DNA of 64,000 nucleotides. It comes from UBA2588 sp964343075 (lineage in GTDB: Bacteria > Chloroflexota > Dehalococcoidia > Lucifugimonadales > UBA3495). Shown here piece after piece: positions 53,791-62,864 of this stretch (positions within the stretch are counted from its first letter, which is position 1; every line of letters starts with the position of its first letter). Made by a program: the position numbers and the translations under genes. The stretch spans positions 49,021 to 113,020 of the forward strand of contig CAYFGT010000003.1 in NCBI GenBank assembly GCA_964343075.1. Reading direction: 5' to 3'. The notes under the pieces are model-generated. The model saw nothing but the letters and a program-made list of their open reading frames with translations. It was not told the origin of the DNA and did no database searches.

Positions 53791-54694
53791 ATTTGTTTAA
53801 ATACTTTGCCATTGTGGCAATAGTGTCATCGAGGGACCGGCTGCGATCTTGGGCCTCGGGAGTTTCGTCTCCCAGCGGAGTATCCCCTATCATTTCATAC
53901 ATCTCAGATACGCCTTTGAATATATCACCTGTCATCCCAAGTTCTTGAAAGGTTGCTGAGATCTCTTTCATCTCGCTAACCCATCTTCTAGCTTTGGCCG
54001 GCATGGTGGGGATCCACTTTTCCATCCTAGTATATGCATCATTTTGAGTCGTGGTGAATTCTTCTCGGAGTTGGTCCGAGACGCCCATTTGGGATGCAGC
54101 TAGCAACAATTCTGTGTATAAGGCCGTCGAACCCTTTGTCATCGCCGCATAGGTCATTTTTATAGCGGATGCTTGGCCAATGTTTGGGCCTAAATATTTG
54201 AGGTCTAGACCGAATTCTGTCAAGGTTGAGAAATCTTCTGTGTCAGGTCCGCTGTAATATATATGTGGACTTTTTCCCGGTATGCCAGTAGTTGTGTCTC
54301 CTCTGGCAGGAGGCCCGCCTATGATCGATGCGTCTATATATGTGCAGCCAGCGGTTGTCATTAATTCGTACAGATGGGCTGATTTAGCCGGAGATATGGC
54401 GTTGCATTCGGCGAATATAGGGTACTTTTGAGTCGCTTCTGCCGCAGATGCAATTTGAGTGCACACCTCTCCGACGATTTCCGAGACAGTAATTGACAGG
54501 ATCACATCCACTTTCTTAACTAGTTCGTCAAATGTAGCTAGGTCTATTATCCCTGCGTTGGTAGCAAGAGCCTTAGTTCTTGCACTGCGGTTAGCTAGGC
54601 AGGTGTACACATTTGCCCCATTGGAAACCAATAGACGGCCTATGCCAGATCCCATATCTCCTGGGCTGATGATTGCAATATTGTTTAAGCTCAT
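53789..54694 (-). CDS. DUF1932-containing 3-hydroxyacid dehydrogenase-like protein
   Basis: A 301-residue protein with an N-terminal NAD(P) fold (IAIISPGDMGSGIGRLLVSNG), the TV/TVSE strand, FAECNAISPAKS, YIDASIIGGPPARG, and a C-terminal helical domain with GQASAIKMTYAAMTKG. This matches the 6-phosphogluconate/3-hydroxyisobutyrate-dehydrogenase superfamily branch with a DUF1932 C-terminus. The substrate is unknown. It lies 15 bases below an MFS gene on the same strand. Confidence 0.82.
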   Translation of the reverse strand: MSLNNIAIISPGDMGSGIGRLLVSNGANVYTCLANRSARTKALATNAGIIDLATFDELVKKVDVILSITVSEIVGEVCTQIASAAEATQKYPIFAECNAISPAKSAHLYELMTTAGCTYIDASIIGGPPARGDTTTGIPGKSPHIYYSGPDTEDFSTLTEFGLDLKYLGPNIGQASAIKMTYAAMTKGSTALYTELLLAASQMGVSDQLREEFTTTQNDAYTRMEKWIPTMPAKARRWVSEMKEISATFQELGMTGDIFKGVSEMYEMIGDTPLGDETPEAQDRSRSLDDTIATMAKYLNK

Positions 54695-54709
54695 TCGTTT
54701 TTCTCTCGT

Positions 54710-55966
54710 TTAATGACTGTGTTTTCTTGTTCCGATAGGAGTGAAAATGATAAGTATTAGCGCTAATACAAAGATCCCCGATACAAAATAGAACGTGTAG
54801 TTAGTACCATAGATTTCCGAAATCCAGCCTGATACTAGTATGCCTACGAAAACCATTCCCGCTCGGGCTGCCCCCAAAATTCCCATTGTGGTAGCTGCTA
54901 CTTCTTCTCCTACAATGTCTAGGGCCGCCGCCGTCAGGATCGGCTGATCTCCAAATAGAAATGTTCCTAGTAGCAGAAGTACAGGGACTAGCAAAAAAAG
55001 ATTCCCACCGGAGAATGGCAAGGCAATGCTCATAATTGCTAGAAGAAACAGTCCTGGTACCAAGATCTGTTTTCTACCGTATTTATCTGACAAATAGCCG
55101 GTAACAGGGGTCGAAATGATACCGGTTGCTAATAATAATCCCATTAATATTCCAACTATTTCTAGCCCTAATCCTAGGTGCTCTTTAGCGTAGATTGCAA
55201 AGAAAGTCATTATGCTGACTTGGGAAGTACCTCTTAGGCCTCCCACTATGGTTATAAACCACAATGCAGGGGTTTTAACCAGGTTCTTTGTAGCTTGAAG
55301 TTGTTGTTTGCCAGTAGCTTCACGTGCTTCAGCCGTGTTTCCTATATTTTTGAATGCCCAGTAGACTAGTAATGTTAACAAAAGTGGCACAACGACATAT
55401 ATTGTTAATATCTGCTGCCACACTAAATATCCTAGTAAGAAACCAGTTGCTATTGGAGCCAGCACATCACCGAGTTGTCCGCCTACCCCGTGGAAAGATA
55501 GAGCAGTACCTCGATGACCATGACTAAAATGGTGCGACAGAGCAGACATTGCCGGTAGATGCCAGATGGTGGCCGCCGCCCCTACTAGAGCCATTCCTAA
55601 AATGAGCAATGGATACATTGGCATCCATCCTGCAACTGCCATGACAAGCCATCCAATGCCAAACAAGAACATGCAGAAAGCAAGAACTAACCCCCAATAT
55701 CGTCTTAGGTAGTCCGTTATAACTCCTCCAGGGAGTGATATTAGCCCTCCGACAAGTTCCCTAGTCCCAGTGATTCCTGCTACTTGGACATCGGTTATGC
55801 CAAAAGTAGCTTTAACAGCAGGAAGCATTATAAAGAAGCTTTGGCTAAACCAGTGGAAAATTCCATGTCCGCTGGTTAACCCGCTCAGAATAAAGTTTCT
55901 ATTGCCTCTGATGCCAGAGTGTTCGTTATGATGTCCGTGATTATGCCCGTGTCCATGTTGACTCAT
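54710..55966 (-). CDS. MFS transporter with His-rich N-terminus
   Basis: A 418-residue carrier with twelve membrane helices. The first 20 residues are HGHGHNHGHHNEH-like and probably bind a metal such as Zn, Ni or Cu. The loop motif is GVITDYLRRYWG and the second-half counterpart is GYLSDKYGRK. I start at ATG 55966 behind GGAGGTG; ATG 55996 lacks such a site. Substrate is unknown; fosmidomycin- or sugar-type MFS carriers share this look. It is divergent from a HerA-associated gene. Confidence 0.82.
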   Translation of the reverse strand: MSQHGHGHNHGHHNEHSGIRGNRNFILSGLTSGHGIFHWFSQSFFIMLPAVKATFGITDVQVAGITGTRELVGGLISLPGGVITDYLRRYWGLVLAFCMFLFGIGWLVMAVAGWMPMYPLLILGMALVGAAATIWHLPAMSALSHHFSHGHRGTALSFHGVGGQLGDVLAPIATGFLLGYLVWQQILTIYVVVPLLLTLLVYWAFKNIGNTAEAREATGKQQLQATKNLVKTPALWFITIVGGLRGTSQVSIMTFFAIYAKEHLGLGLEIVGILMGLLLATGIISTPVTGYLSDKYGRKQILVPGLFLLAIMSIALPFSGGNLFLLVPVLLLLGTFLFGDQPILTAAALDIVGEEVAATTMGILGAARAGMVFVGILVSGWISEIYGTNYTFYFVSGIFVLALILIIFTPIGTRKHSH

Positions 55967-56010
55967 AGCCACCTCCAAGTGCTGCTCATGATACACCTTA
56001 ATATCTTTCT

Positions 56011-56664
56011 ATGGAAGATATTTCTGACAAATTTGCACAGATTAAATCGTTTCCCTTTGGTAATATTCTTTATAAGGAGTTGCATGTGCGTATAGGTGAG
56101 GTAATACAGTCAAGTTCAGTGAGCTTTTTGGCACAGGGATACGACATTAAGTTGCCACCGTCCGTGGGCTCTATTGTGATTGCCGGTGAAACCTTACCTA
56201 GCACTGTTGGAGTCATTCAGAATGTCAGAGTTGAACCTTTCGACCCTACACGCCCAGTGATAGCTAGAGGAGAATCACTGGAATCAGAACAAGATGTATT
56301 TCATGAAAGCCCACAATTATTGGACTTACTCACCATACGGTTCGAATGTTTGATAGTTGCGTACCAAGACGAATATGGGATCAAAGAAGGGTTGGCCCTC
56401 ACGCCTCCGATGATTCATTCGTTTGTAAACGGAGCCCAACCAGACACATTGAAAACAGTTGCAAAGTCTCCAGCTTTTATACGAACAGTACTTGATTCCA
56501 AAAATGTTGATTCGGATTCTTTACTTATAGCATCGATGAGGCAATTGGAACTGGAACTAGAGGCAGAAGTATATAGAGATATCAAAGCAGAGGTTAAAAA
56601 TCGTTTGATGGCTATCTTAGCTAGGGAGACTCCTAGATTAATAAACATATTGGGATATTTATAG
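56011..56664 (+). CDS. Putative HAS-barrel partner of the HerA-like ATPase
   Basis: A 217-residue protein. Residues about 25-95 (RIGEVIQSSSVSFLAQGYDIKLPPSVGSIVIAGE...VGVIQNVRVEPFDPTRPVIARG) follow the same strand order as the N-terminal barrel of the next gene (IGTVVGGSLSQGTEIKL...GHFITISG...FGVVTDITLQQSDPAI). A helical C-terminus with two acidic amphipathic helices follows. No NurA nuclease motif is seen. It ends 10 bases before herA and so is probably a partner or substrate guide. Confidence 0.6.
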   Translation: MEDISDKFAQIKSFPFGNILYKELHVRIGEVIQSSSVSFLAQGYDIKLPPSVGSIVIAGETLPSTVGVIQNVRVEPFDPTRPVIARGESLESEQDVFHESPQLLDLLTIRFECLIVAYQDEYGIKEGLALTPPMIHSFVNGAQPDTLKTVAKSPAFIRTVLDSKNVDSDSLLIASMRQLELELEAEVYRDIKAEVKNRLMAILARETPRLINILGYL

Positions 56665-56674
56665 GAGTGGATGA

Positions 56675-58306
56675 ATGAATCAACAAATTCCTCCTTATAT
56701 TGGTGGGCCAATTGGCACAGTAGTTGGAGGGTCTCTTTCTCAGGGAACTGAAATCAAACTGAATCCTTCAACGTCGGTGGAGGAAATCAAGTCTGGCCAT
56801 TTTATAACCATTAGTGGCACTTCTAGGAGATTTTTTGGTGTTGTTACTGATATAACCCTGCAGCAAAGTGATCCAGCCATAACATATCAAATTTCAACCG
56901 ACATGAGGGAAGATATTCTGGAAGCCCTTAAAGGCACTATAGCGTACGGTAAAGTGTCAGTCTCGACTAACTTAACCCTTCCGTTGATTGAGGGCTCGGG
57001 AGTTGGGATCGAACCTGCGAAATCGATACCAGATCATTTCTCTTCTGTTTACATGGCCTCCGAAAGGGATATTCAGTTAGTTTTTGGAGAAGAAGATGAG
57101 GATCATTTTTGGGTCGGTAGCCCTCTTGATATGCAAACCAAGGTCTGTCTTGATTTGGACGAATTCGTGAAAAGATCAGTAGGAGTTTTCGGTAAAAGTG
57201 GTACTGGTAAGACCTTTTTGACTCGGCTATTGCTGGTCGGGGTTCTTCAACATGATAAAGCTTCTGCATTGATTTTCGACATGCATAGTGAATATGGACA
57301 AACTGGTCAAGATACCGACCGCAACATGACTGTGAAAGGGCTCAAACAACTGTTTCCTGAGAAAGTCAGTGTGTTTACGTTGGATGAAGAAAGTTCTCGA
57401 AGGCGAAACTCTAATTTTGACGTTGAGGCAAAAATTGGATATAGCGAGATTGAACCGGAAGACTTGGAGCTATTGAGGGAGAGTTTGAATTTGTCTGACG
57501 TGGCAGTGAACGCCGCTTATTTTTTAGAGCAAAAATACGGCGCTCGGAAATGGTTCGAATCCTTTATAGGGTTGAACGGCACTGAAGAAGTTTATGAGCT
57601 GGCCCAGGAATTGGGCGTTGCCCCACAAGCTTTGAGAGCGCTTTATGAACGGCTCAATCGGTTCAAAAGGTTTGGGTTCTTGGTATCTGACCCATCACAA
57701 AATGTGGCGATGCAGATGATAGAGCATGTTGAAAAAGGGAACCACGTTGTATTGGAATTCGGTCGTTACGGCGATGACTTGTCTGCGTATATTTTAGTAA
57801 GCAATTTGTTATCGAGACGTATTCATCGGAGGTATGTTGAATTAAAAGAACAGGCAGTAGGGAATACGAGCGGAGAACCAAGGCCTGTAATGATTGTCCT
57901 CGAAGAAGCGCACAAATTCCTGAATCCAGGGATAGCAAATCAGACGATCTTTGGAACAATTGCTAGAGAATTGAGGAAATATAACGTTACCATCATGGTC
58001 ATTGATCAGCGGCCTAGTGCGATTGATAATGAAGTTATGAGTCAGTTAGGTACCCGGATGACTTGTTTGTTAGATAATGAGAAAGATGTAGAAAGTGTGC
58101 TGTCAGGAGTATCAGGCAGCCGACAATTGCGGACAGTCTTATCGCGCATGGAACCGAAGCAACAGGCTTTGGTCTTTGGCCACGCTGTTCCAATGCCTAT
58201 TGTGTTAAAGACAAGGACTTATGGCACCGAAGAGTTCTATAGGTCTGTGGGGCGTTCGGAGTATTCTCCAGAAGATCTGCAAAAAGAAATAGATGAACTG
58301 TTCTGA
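56675..58306 (+). CDS. herA: HerA-type DNA-translocating ATPase
   Basis: A 543-residue hexameric ATPase of the HerA/FtsK group. The N-terminal HAS-barrel region covers residues 1-150, Walker A is GKSGTGKT (173-180), Walker B is VMIVLEEAHKF (about 405), and the sensor/arginine-finger segment is IDQRPSAIDNEVMSQLGTR. In archaea HerA works with NurA, Mre11 and Rad50 at DNA ends. Here an Mre11/SbcD homologue is present 17 kb away but no NurA. The ATG follows GGAGTGGATG. panC overlaps the 3' end if the earlier start is used. Confidence 0.85.
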   Translation: MNQQIPPYIGGPIGTVVGGSLSQGTEIKLNPSTSVEEIKSGHFITISGTSRRFFGVVTDITLQQSDPAITYQISTDMREDILEALKGTIAYGKVSVSTNLTLPLIEGSGVGIEPAKSIPDHFSSVYMASERDIQLVFGEEDEDHFWVGSPLDMQTKVCLDLDEFVKRSVGVFGKSGTGKTFLTRLLLVGVLQHDKASALIFDMHSEYGQTGQDTDRNMTVKGLKQLFPEKVSVFTLDEESSRRRNSNFDVEAKIGYSEIEPEDLELLRESLNLSDVAVNAAYFLEQKYGARKWFESFIGLNGTEEVYELAQELGVAPQALRALYERLNRFKRFGFLVSDPSQNVAMQMIEHVEKGNHVVLEFGRYGDDLSAYILVSNLLSRRIHRRYVELKEQAVGNTSGEPRPVMIVLEEAHKFLNPGIANQTIFGTIARELRKYNVTIMVIDQRPSAIDNEVMSQLGTRMTCLLDNEKDVESVLSGVSGSRQLRTVLSRMEPKQQALVFGHAVPMPIVLKTRTYGTEEFYRSVGRSEYSPEDLQKEIDELF

Positions 58307-59138
58307 CATGGAAATCATTAAAGACATACCGACTATGCGGGAACTCAGGAACCACATAAATGATGTGGGCTGTGTTATGACAATGGGAGCAATCCATGAA
58401 GGCCATATGTCTCTCATAGAACAAGCGGTTTCAGAGAATGACTATACCGTTGCGACGATATTTGTTAATCCTTTGCAATTTTCTGATGAGTCAGATTTAG
58501 CGACGTATCCCAGGACTTTAGAGTCTGACTTGCAGAAAATGAATGAATCAGGAGTGAAAGCGGTATTTATTCCAAACGCTAGAGAGATGTATTCTGAAAC
58601 CCTTAAAACTCGTATAAGCTTCCCTGGCCTCTCTGACATATTTGAAGGAATAGATAGACCAGGCCATTTTGATGGTGTGGGAATGGTAGTTACTAAGTTA
58701 TTGAATATCATCATGCCCGACCGATCTTATTTTGGCACTAAAGATTACCAGCAACTGGCAATTATAAAAACGCTGGTCAACGACTTGAATGTTCCTACGG
58801 AGATTGTAAGCTGCCCTACTATAAGGACTAAAGACGGGTTAGCTGTAAGTAGTAGAAATAGTTTGCTTAGTGATGGTGCTAGAGACAGTGCTGCAAAATT
58901 GTATTCTGCCCTTGTTGAAGCGTCATCGAAACGGGAGGAAGGGCAAGAGTTAACTGAGATAGTGGATGGCGTCATAGATCGTCTTGAGGCAGATCCATGG
59001 GTGGATAAAGTGCACTATTTCTCTTTTGTTAGCAGAACTACTCTAGAGATTGTTACAGATAATAGGCAACCTTGCGTACTTGTAGTAGCGGCCACAGTGG
59101 GAGGCATCCGCCTTATCGACAATTTAATTCTGGACTAG
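58293..59138 (+). CDS. panC: Pantothenate synthetase
   Basis: A 281-residue enzyme that joins pantoate and beta-alanine with ATP. MTMGAIHEGHMSLIEQA holds the HIGH-like motif, followed by NPLQF, KDYQQLAIIK, a PTIRTKDGLAVSSRN pattern (KMSKS-like), and a normal C-terminal domain. ATG 58293 lies within herA by 14 bases, ATG 58308 immediately after it; I keep the longer form but cannot decide. It converges on etfA with four bases of overlap. panB is 22 kb upstream. Confidence 0.93.
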   Translation: MNCSDMEIIKDIPTMRELRNHINDVGCVMTMGAIHEGHMSLIEQAVSENDYTVATIFVNPLQFSDESDLATYPRTLESDLQKMNESGVKAVFIPNAREMYSETLKTRISFPGLSDIFEGIDRPGHFDGVGMVVTKLLNIIMPDRSYFGTKDYQQLAIIKTLVNDLNVPTEIVSCPTIRTKDGLAVSSRNSLLSDGARDSAAKLYSALVEASSKREEGQELTEIVDGVIDRLEADPWVDKVHYFSFVSRTTLEIVTDNRQPCVLVVAATVGGIRLIDNLILD

Positions 59139-60130
59139 CTCTGCGTAAGTTCTCGTACAGTTTCTGTCAAAGCGGGTAGAATGTTTTCCCAATCACCCAC
59201 TATTCCATATTTGGCATCTTTAAAGATGTTGGCTTCTGGGTCTTTATTGATTGCTACAATTACTTTAGACCCGGTGCACCCTGCCATATGCTGACTCGCT
59301 CCGGATATAGCTACAGTGATATATACGTCAGGTGTGATCGTCTTACCTGTAAGTCCTACTTGTTGACTGTGAGGGATCCATCCAGAATCTACAGCTGCCC
59401 TAGAGGCCCCAACGGCTCCTTGTAGTAAATCTGCTAGCTCCCCTAATTGCTCAAATGGTTCTGGACCTCCTAGTCCTCGTCCGCCAGCTATAACTATGCG
59501 TGCGTCTTCCAGTTGGATACCTTCAGATTCTTCCGTGACCGTCTCCACTGTGCGAACTTTGATGATGTCATCTGGGATGTCAACGGATATAGTGGTGACT
59601 TCTCCTGATCTACTTGGATCAGCCTCTAACGTTTCATAAGCTTTTGGTCGTATCGCAGCGAACTGTGGATCACTCTGGCAATCTACAATCGCTATGGCGC
59701 TACCTCCATATACTGGTCTGTTGGCAAGCATTCTGTTAGTTTCTGTATCGATGGAGACCTCCAAGCAATCTTGAGCAAGTCCTGTACCCATTCTAAATGC
59801 TACTCTTGGGGCCAATTCTCTGCCTTCTGTATTCCTACTGATCAAAACGATGGATGGGTCTATTTCTTGTGCGACTTGTGTCATAGCGGCGACGTAGGCG
59901 TCGGAATTATAGTTTCCTAGCGCCGGATTGGGTACTAGATATACCTGGTCAGCTCCTCTTTGTATGCAGTCTTGTGCGAGACTATCGTCTTCGGTCCCTA
60001 ATATTGCAATGCTCACTTTCATGTCAGATTTACTTGCCAATTCTGTTGCCGGGTTCAGTAGTTCCAAACCGGAAGGATCAACAGATCCTTCTTTTACATA
60101 ACTTAGTATCAATATTTCTTGGGCGGACAT
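59135..60130 (-). CDS. etfA: Electron transfer flavoprotein alpha subunit
   Basis: A 331-residue FAD-binding subunit. The C-terminal FAD domain has GGRGLGGPE, GASRAAVDSGWIPHSQQVGLTGKTITPDVYI (quoted for the R..VD.GW....QVG.TGK.V.P pattern) and HMAGCTGSKVIVAINKDPEANIF. It passes electrons from acyl-CoA or other dehydrogenases to the respiratory chain. It is downstream of etfB with a 20-base gap. Confidence 0.95.
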   Translation of the reverse strand: MSAQEILILSYVKEGSVDPSGLELLNPATELASKSDMKVSIAILGTEDDSLAQDCIQRGADQVYLVPNPALGNYNSDAYVAAMTQVAQEIDPSIVLISRNTEGRELAPRVAFRMGTGLAQDCLEVSIDTETNRMLANRPVYGGSAIAIVDCQSDPQFAAIRPKAYETLEADPSRSGEVTTISVDIPDDIIKVRTVETVTEESEGIQLEDARIVIAGGRGLGGPEPFEQLGELADLLQGAVGASRAAVDSGWIPHSQQVGLTGKTITPDVYITVAISGASQHMAGCTGSKVIVAINKDPEANIFKDAKYGIVGDWENILPALTETVRELTQS

Positions 60131-60150
60131 TGTATTCTCCTGTATAAAGG

Positions 60151-60951
60151 TCAGATTAACTTTTCTTCGCGTAGTCGGAGTGCGAGATTCTTTGCGGCTT
60201 CAGCGTCGTCGTCGCCCTCTATGAATTCACATTCCTGCGTACTCACTGGGACAAAGAGATCTCTCAATTGCAGTTTGGGAGTCAATGTACCGACGTTTAT
60301 GTCCAAGTCATTTGTGGTCCATACCGTAGGTTTCTTTCTGGTCGCTGCCATGATACCTCTTAATGTTGGGTATCTGGGCTGTCCTAGTTCGTTACTGACT
60401 GTCACAACGCAAGGAAGAGTGCCCTCAATTATTTCGTAACCCTCAGATGTTACTCGTTCCACCCGGACCTTATCTTCTTCAATATCAACTTTCTTACCAA
60501 GGGTTATGCACGGCATTCCTAATAACTCAGCGATACCTAAAGGTAATTGGGCATTGTCCCAATCAGAAGCCTGCCGGCCACAGATTATTAGATCAAACCC
60601 TCCCAATTTGTTGATAGCTGAGGCGAGAATGGATGCCACTGAGAAAGTATCTATGCTATTGGAAAAGGCATCATCCTCCAGAAGGACAAGTTCATCAGCG
60701 CCCATAGATAACGGCTTTTTCATCACATCTAGGGCGAATTGAGTTCCTGAAGATATTACTGTGACAGATGCTTGCAAAGCGTCTTTAAGGATTAAAGCGG
60801 CCTCAACAGCATTCTCGTCAAATCCGTTAACTACTGGTGGAATGGTACTAGGGGTAGTAACTTGTTTTAATTCTTCGTCTATTTTAAAGGCAGAGGGTGG
60901 CATGTCAGGGTCTACTACTTGTTTCGCTAGCACCGCTATTTTGATTGACAA
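60151..60951 (-). CDS. etfB: Electron transfer flavoprotein beta subunit
   Basis: A 266-residue partner of EtfA. It has the family order IAVLAKQVVDPD, NGFDENAVEAAL, ICGRQASDWDNAQLPLGIAELLGMP and LPCVVTVSNELGQPRYPTLRGIM (the last quoted in part). The AMP-binding region is normal. The gene starts 27 bases inside a divergent gap shared with htpX, and precedes etfA in the same transcript. Confidence 0.95.
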   Translation of the reverse strand: MSIKIAVLAKQVVDPDMPPSAFKIDEELKQVTTPSTIPPVVNGFDENAVEAALILKDALQASVTVISSGTQFALDVMKKPLSMGADELVLLEDDAFSNSIDTFSVASILASAINKLGGFDLIICGRQASDWDNAQLPLGIAELLGMPCITLGKKVDIEEDKVRVERVTSEGYEIIEGTLPCVVTVSNELGQPRYPTLRGIMAATRKKPTVWTTNDLDINVGTLTPKLQLRDLFVPVSTQECEFIEGDDDAEAAKNLALRLREEKLI

Positions 60952-60973
60952 TTTATGCTCCTGGCTCTGATAT

Positions 60974-61004
60974 TTGATTGTTAGAGCTGGTTAGTTATTA
61001 TAAA
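60974..61004 (+). promoter_or_regulatory. Probable htpX promoter
   Basis: TTGATT (60974-60979) stands 16 bases before TATTAT (60996-61001); a TATAAA at 60999-61004 is an alternative. The htpX ATG (61047) lies 40-45 bases further, behind AAAGAGGAT. Confidence 0.4.
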
Positions 61005-61046
61005 ATATATCTTAAACAATTTCACCTAGCAAAGAGGATTCTGCAC

Positions 61047-61910
61047 ATGAATACCATAAAAACATTTTTCTTTCTAATAATAATGTCATTCTTGCTACTG
61101 ATAGCTGGAGCTGCTATTGGAGGAGAAGCTGGTGTAATATTCGCCGTCGTGATTGCTATTGCGATGAATTTTGGTGCGTACTGGTTCAGCGATAAAATTG
61201 CATTGAAAATGGCTCACGCCACACAGATTGAAAGAGTCACTGCCCCTCATTTATTCGAACTTGTTGAAAATCAGGCAGAACGGGCAGAATTGCCTATGCC
61301 AAAAGTTTATTTGATAGAATCGGAAGTGCCCAATGCTTTTGCAACCGGTAGAAACCCTCAGAATGCTACAGTTGCGGTAACTGCAGGTGCAATGAGATTA
61401 TTGGATGATAGAGAATTAGGAGCTGTACTGGCCCATGAAATGGCTCATGTAGGCAATCGTGATACCCTCATTATGGCGGTTGTGGCAACTATCGCAGGAG
61501 CTATTTCGATGCTAGCCTGGATGGCGCAAATGTCCGCTATTTTCTCTTCCTTCGGAGGCAATAGAGACGGCAGAGGAGGGAATATTATCGGCTTACTGTT
61601 TGTGGCAATTATTATGCCCCTGGCTGCTACTATAGTAAGAATGGCCATTTCAAGGTCAAGAGAGTTTCAGGCAGATTATACAGGTGCACATACATCCGGG
61701 GATCCCCTGGCCCTGGCGTCAGCACTGGAGAAATTGGACGCTTATGCTCAGGGGAATACAATGAAAGTGTCTGAAAGCGCTTCCCATCTGTTCATAATAA
61801 ATCCGTTTTCCGGACAGAATATGGCGAAGCTTTTCTCCACGCATCCTCCGACACAACAACGAGTCGAAAGATTGCGCAAACTCGAAGGGGAATGGAGAAA
61901 ATTAATTTAG
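61047..61910 (+). CDS. htpX: HtpX membrane metalloprotease
   Basis: A 287-residue M48B protease for quality control of membrane proteins. Two N-terminal helices (FFFLIIMSFLLLIAG and GVIFAVVIAIAMNFGAYWF), then PNAFATGRNP, the zinc site LAHEMAHVGNRD (His130, Glu131, His134) with the third ligand in SREFQADYTG, and a pair of helices between them. I start at ATG 61047 behind AAAGAGGAT; the frame reaches back to 60978 without a suitable start. It overlaps the convergent cyclase gene by four bases. Confidence 0.92.
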   Translation: MNTIKTFFFLIIMSFLLLIAGAAIGGEAGVIFAVVIAIAMNFGAYWFSDKIALKMAHATQIERVTAPHLFELVENQAERAELPMPKVYLIESEVPNAFATGRNPQNATVAVTAGAMRLLDDRELGAVLAHEMAHVGNRDTLIMAVVATIAGAISMLAWMAQMSAIFSSFGGNRDGRGGNIIGLLFVAIIMPLAATIVRMAISRSREFQADYTGAHTSGDPLALASALEKLDAYAQGNTMKVSESASHLFIINPFSGQNMAKLFSTHPPTQQRVERLRKLEGEWRKLI

Positions 61911-62854
61911 AAGATGGCTATAGGATTCACTGGAGAGCCAGTAACTTTGTTTAATTTTAGAGGTCCTAGGGAAAGCATGAATTCGTATATGTTCTCGTTG
62001 TAACAATATTCCGACAAGTCCATCAAATTGCAATTATCTATCAGCCAAAGACCCATTGTTACTAAACACATGATGTGCATCGGTGATGTCGTTACTTCTG
62101 GGTAATGAGTTGGTCGGATATCGTTAGAGGTATCTGTTCCCAGCATTGCTATGCCTTTATTTCTGAACCATCGGGCACAGGCTACCTGACATGCTGTCAT
62201 AGGTTGAGTGCTATCTACCGCTCCTTCTGACAACCTTCGCTCGTAGTTACCCGTATGAATTAGGACGATATCTCCTTCTCTGACCTGGATACCTTGCTTT
62301 GCCTCAGCGGCATCTAAATCCTCAGGAAATACCGGTTCGTCTGCAGACAACCATTTTTTGTTTTTTAGTCGTGCAATGTCCAACAGGACTCCTCTGGTTA
62401 CTATGCCAGATCCAGTGGGTTCGATCGAATGACTCTCTGCCCCTTCTTTTGCTGTAACCATGTCAGCTGGTACTCCGTTGTACATCAGGCCCCTCCATGA
62501 GTAGTGAGATAAAGCATCTATATGAGTGATGGTCTGCCCGTGAAAAACCATACCGATAAATTCGGCTGCTCCTTTCCTGTTGATTTGACGTTCCAGCGTA
62601 TCGGTCGCCCGGCCTTCCCCGCTGTCTACCATAAATCTTTGAACCTGATAAGTAACGTCGGCGGCTGGGTCGGTAGTGATGGGACGAGCACAGCTGATAG
62701 TTACTCCTCGAGATACCAATGCTGAAGCTTCAACCACTTTTTTGCTAGTGATTAAATTTAGGCAACCGAGCTGGTCTTCGGGGCCCCATCTACCCCAATT
62801 GCTTAGCTCTGTCATCATTTGCAACAATTCTGCATCGGAGGGAATTTTTGACAT
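61907..62854 (-). CDS. Cyclase-family (kynurenine-formamidase-like) hydrolase
   Basis: A 315-residue protein of the PF04199-type cyclase/KynB family. HGQTITHIDALSHYSWRG contains the zinc-binding HxDxxxH pattern (HIDALSH), followed by VLLDIARLK, EGDIVLIHTGNY and LGTDTSNDI. Members hydrolyse amides or lactones, isatin hydrolase and kynurenine formamidase among them. The substrate here is unknown. The gene lies ten bases below fmt on the same strand. Confidence 0.85.
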   Translation of the reverse strand: MSKIPSDAELLQMMTELSNWGRWGPEDQLGCLNLITSKKVVEASALVSRGVTISCARPITTDPAADVTYQVQRFMVDSGEGRATDTLERQINRKGAAEFIGMVFHGQTITHIDALSHYSWRGLMYNGVPADMVTAKEGAESHSIEPTGSGIVTRGVLLDIARLKNKKWLSADEPVFPEDLDAAEAKQGIQVREGDIVLIHTGNYERRLSEGAVDSTQPMTACQVACARWFRNKGIAMLGTDTSNDIRPTHYPEVTTSPMHIMCLVTMGLWLIDNCNLMDLSEYCYNENIYEFMLSLGPLKLNKVTGSPVNPIAIF

Positions 62855-62864
62855 GACTTCTCCT

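Noticed and set aside
57551..57570. T-loop-like GTTCGAATCC suggesting a tRNA
   Set aside because: It lies in the herA reading frame and no cloverleaf can be drawn around it.
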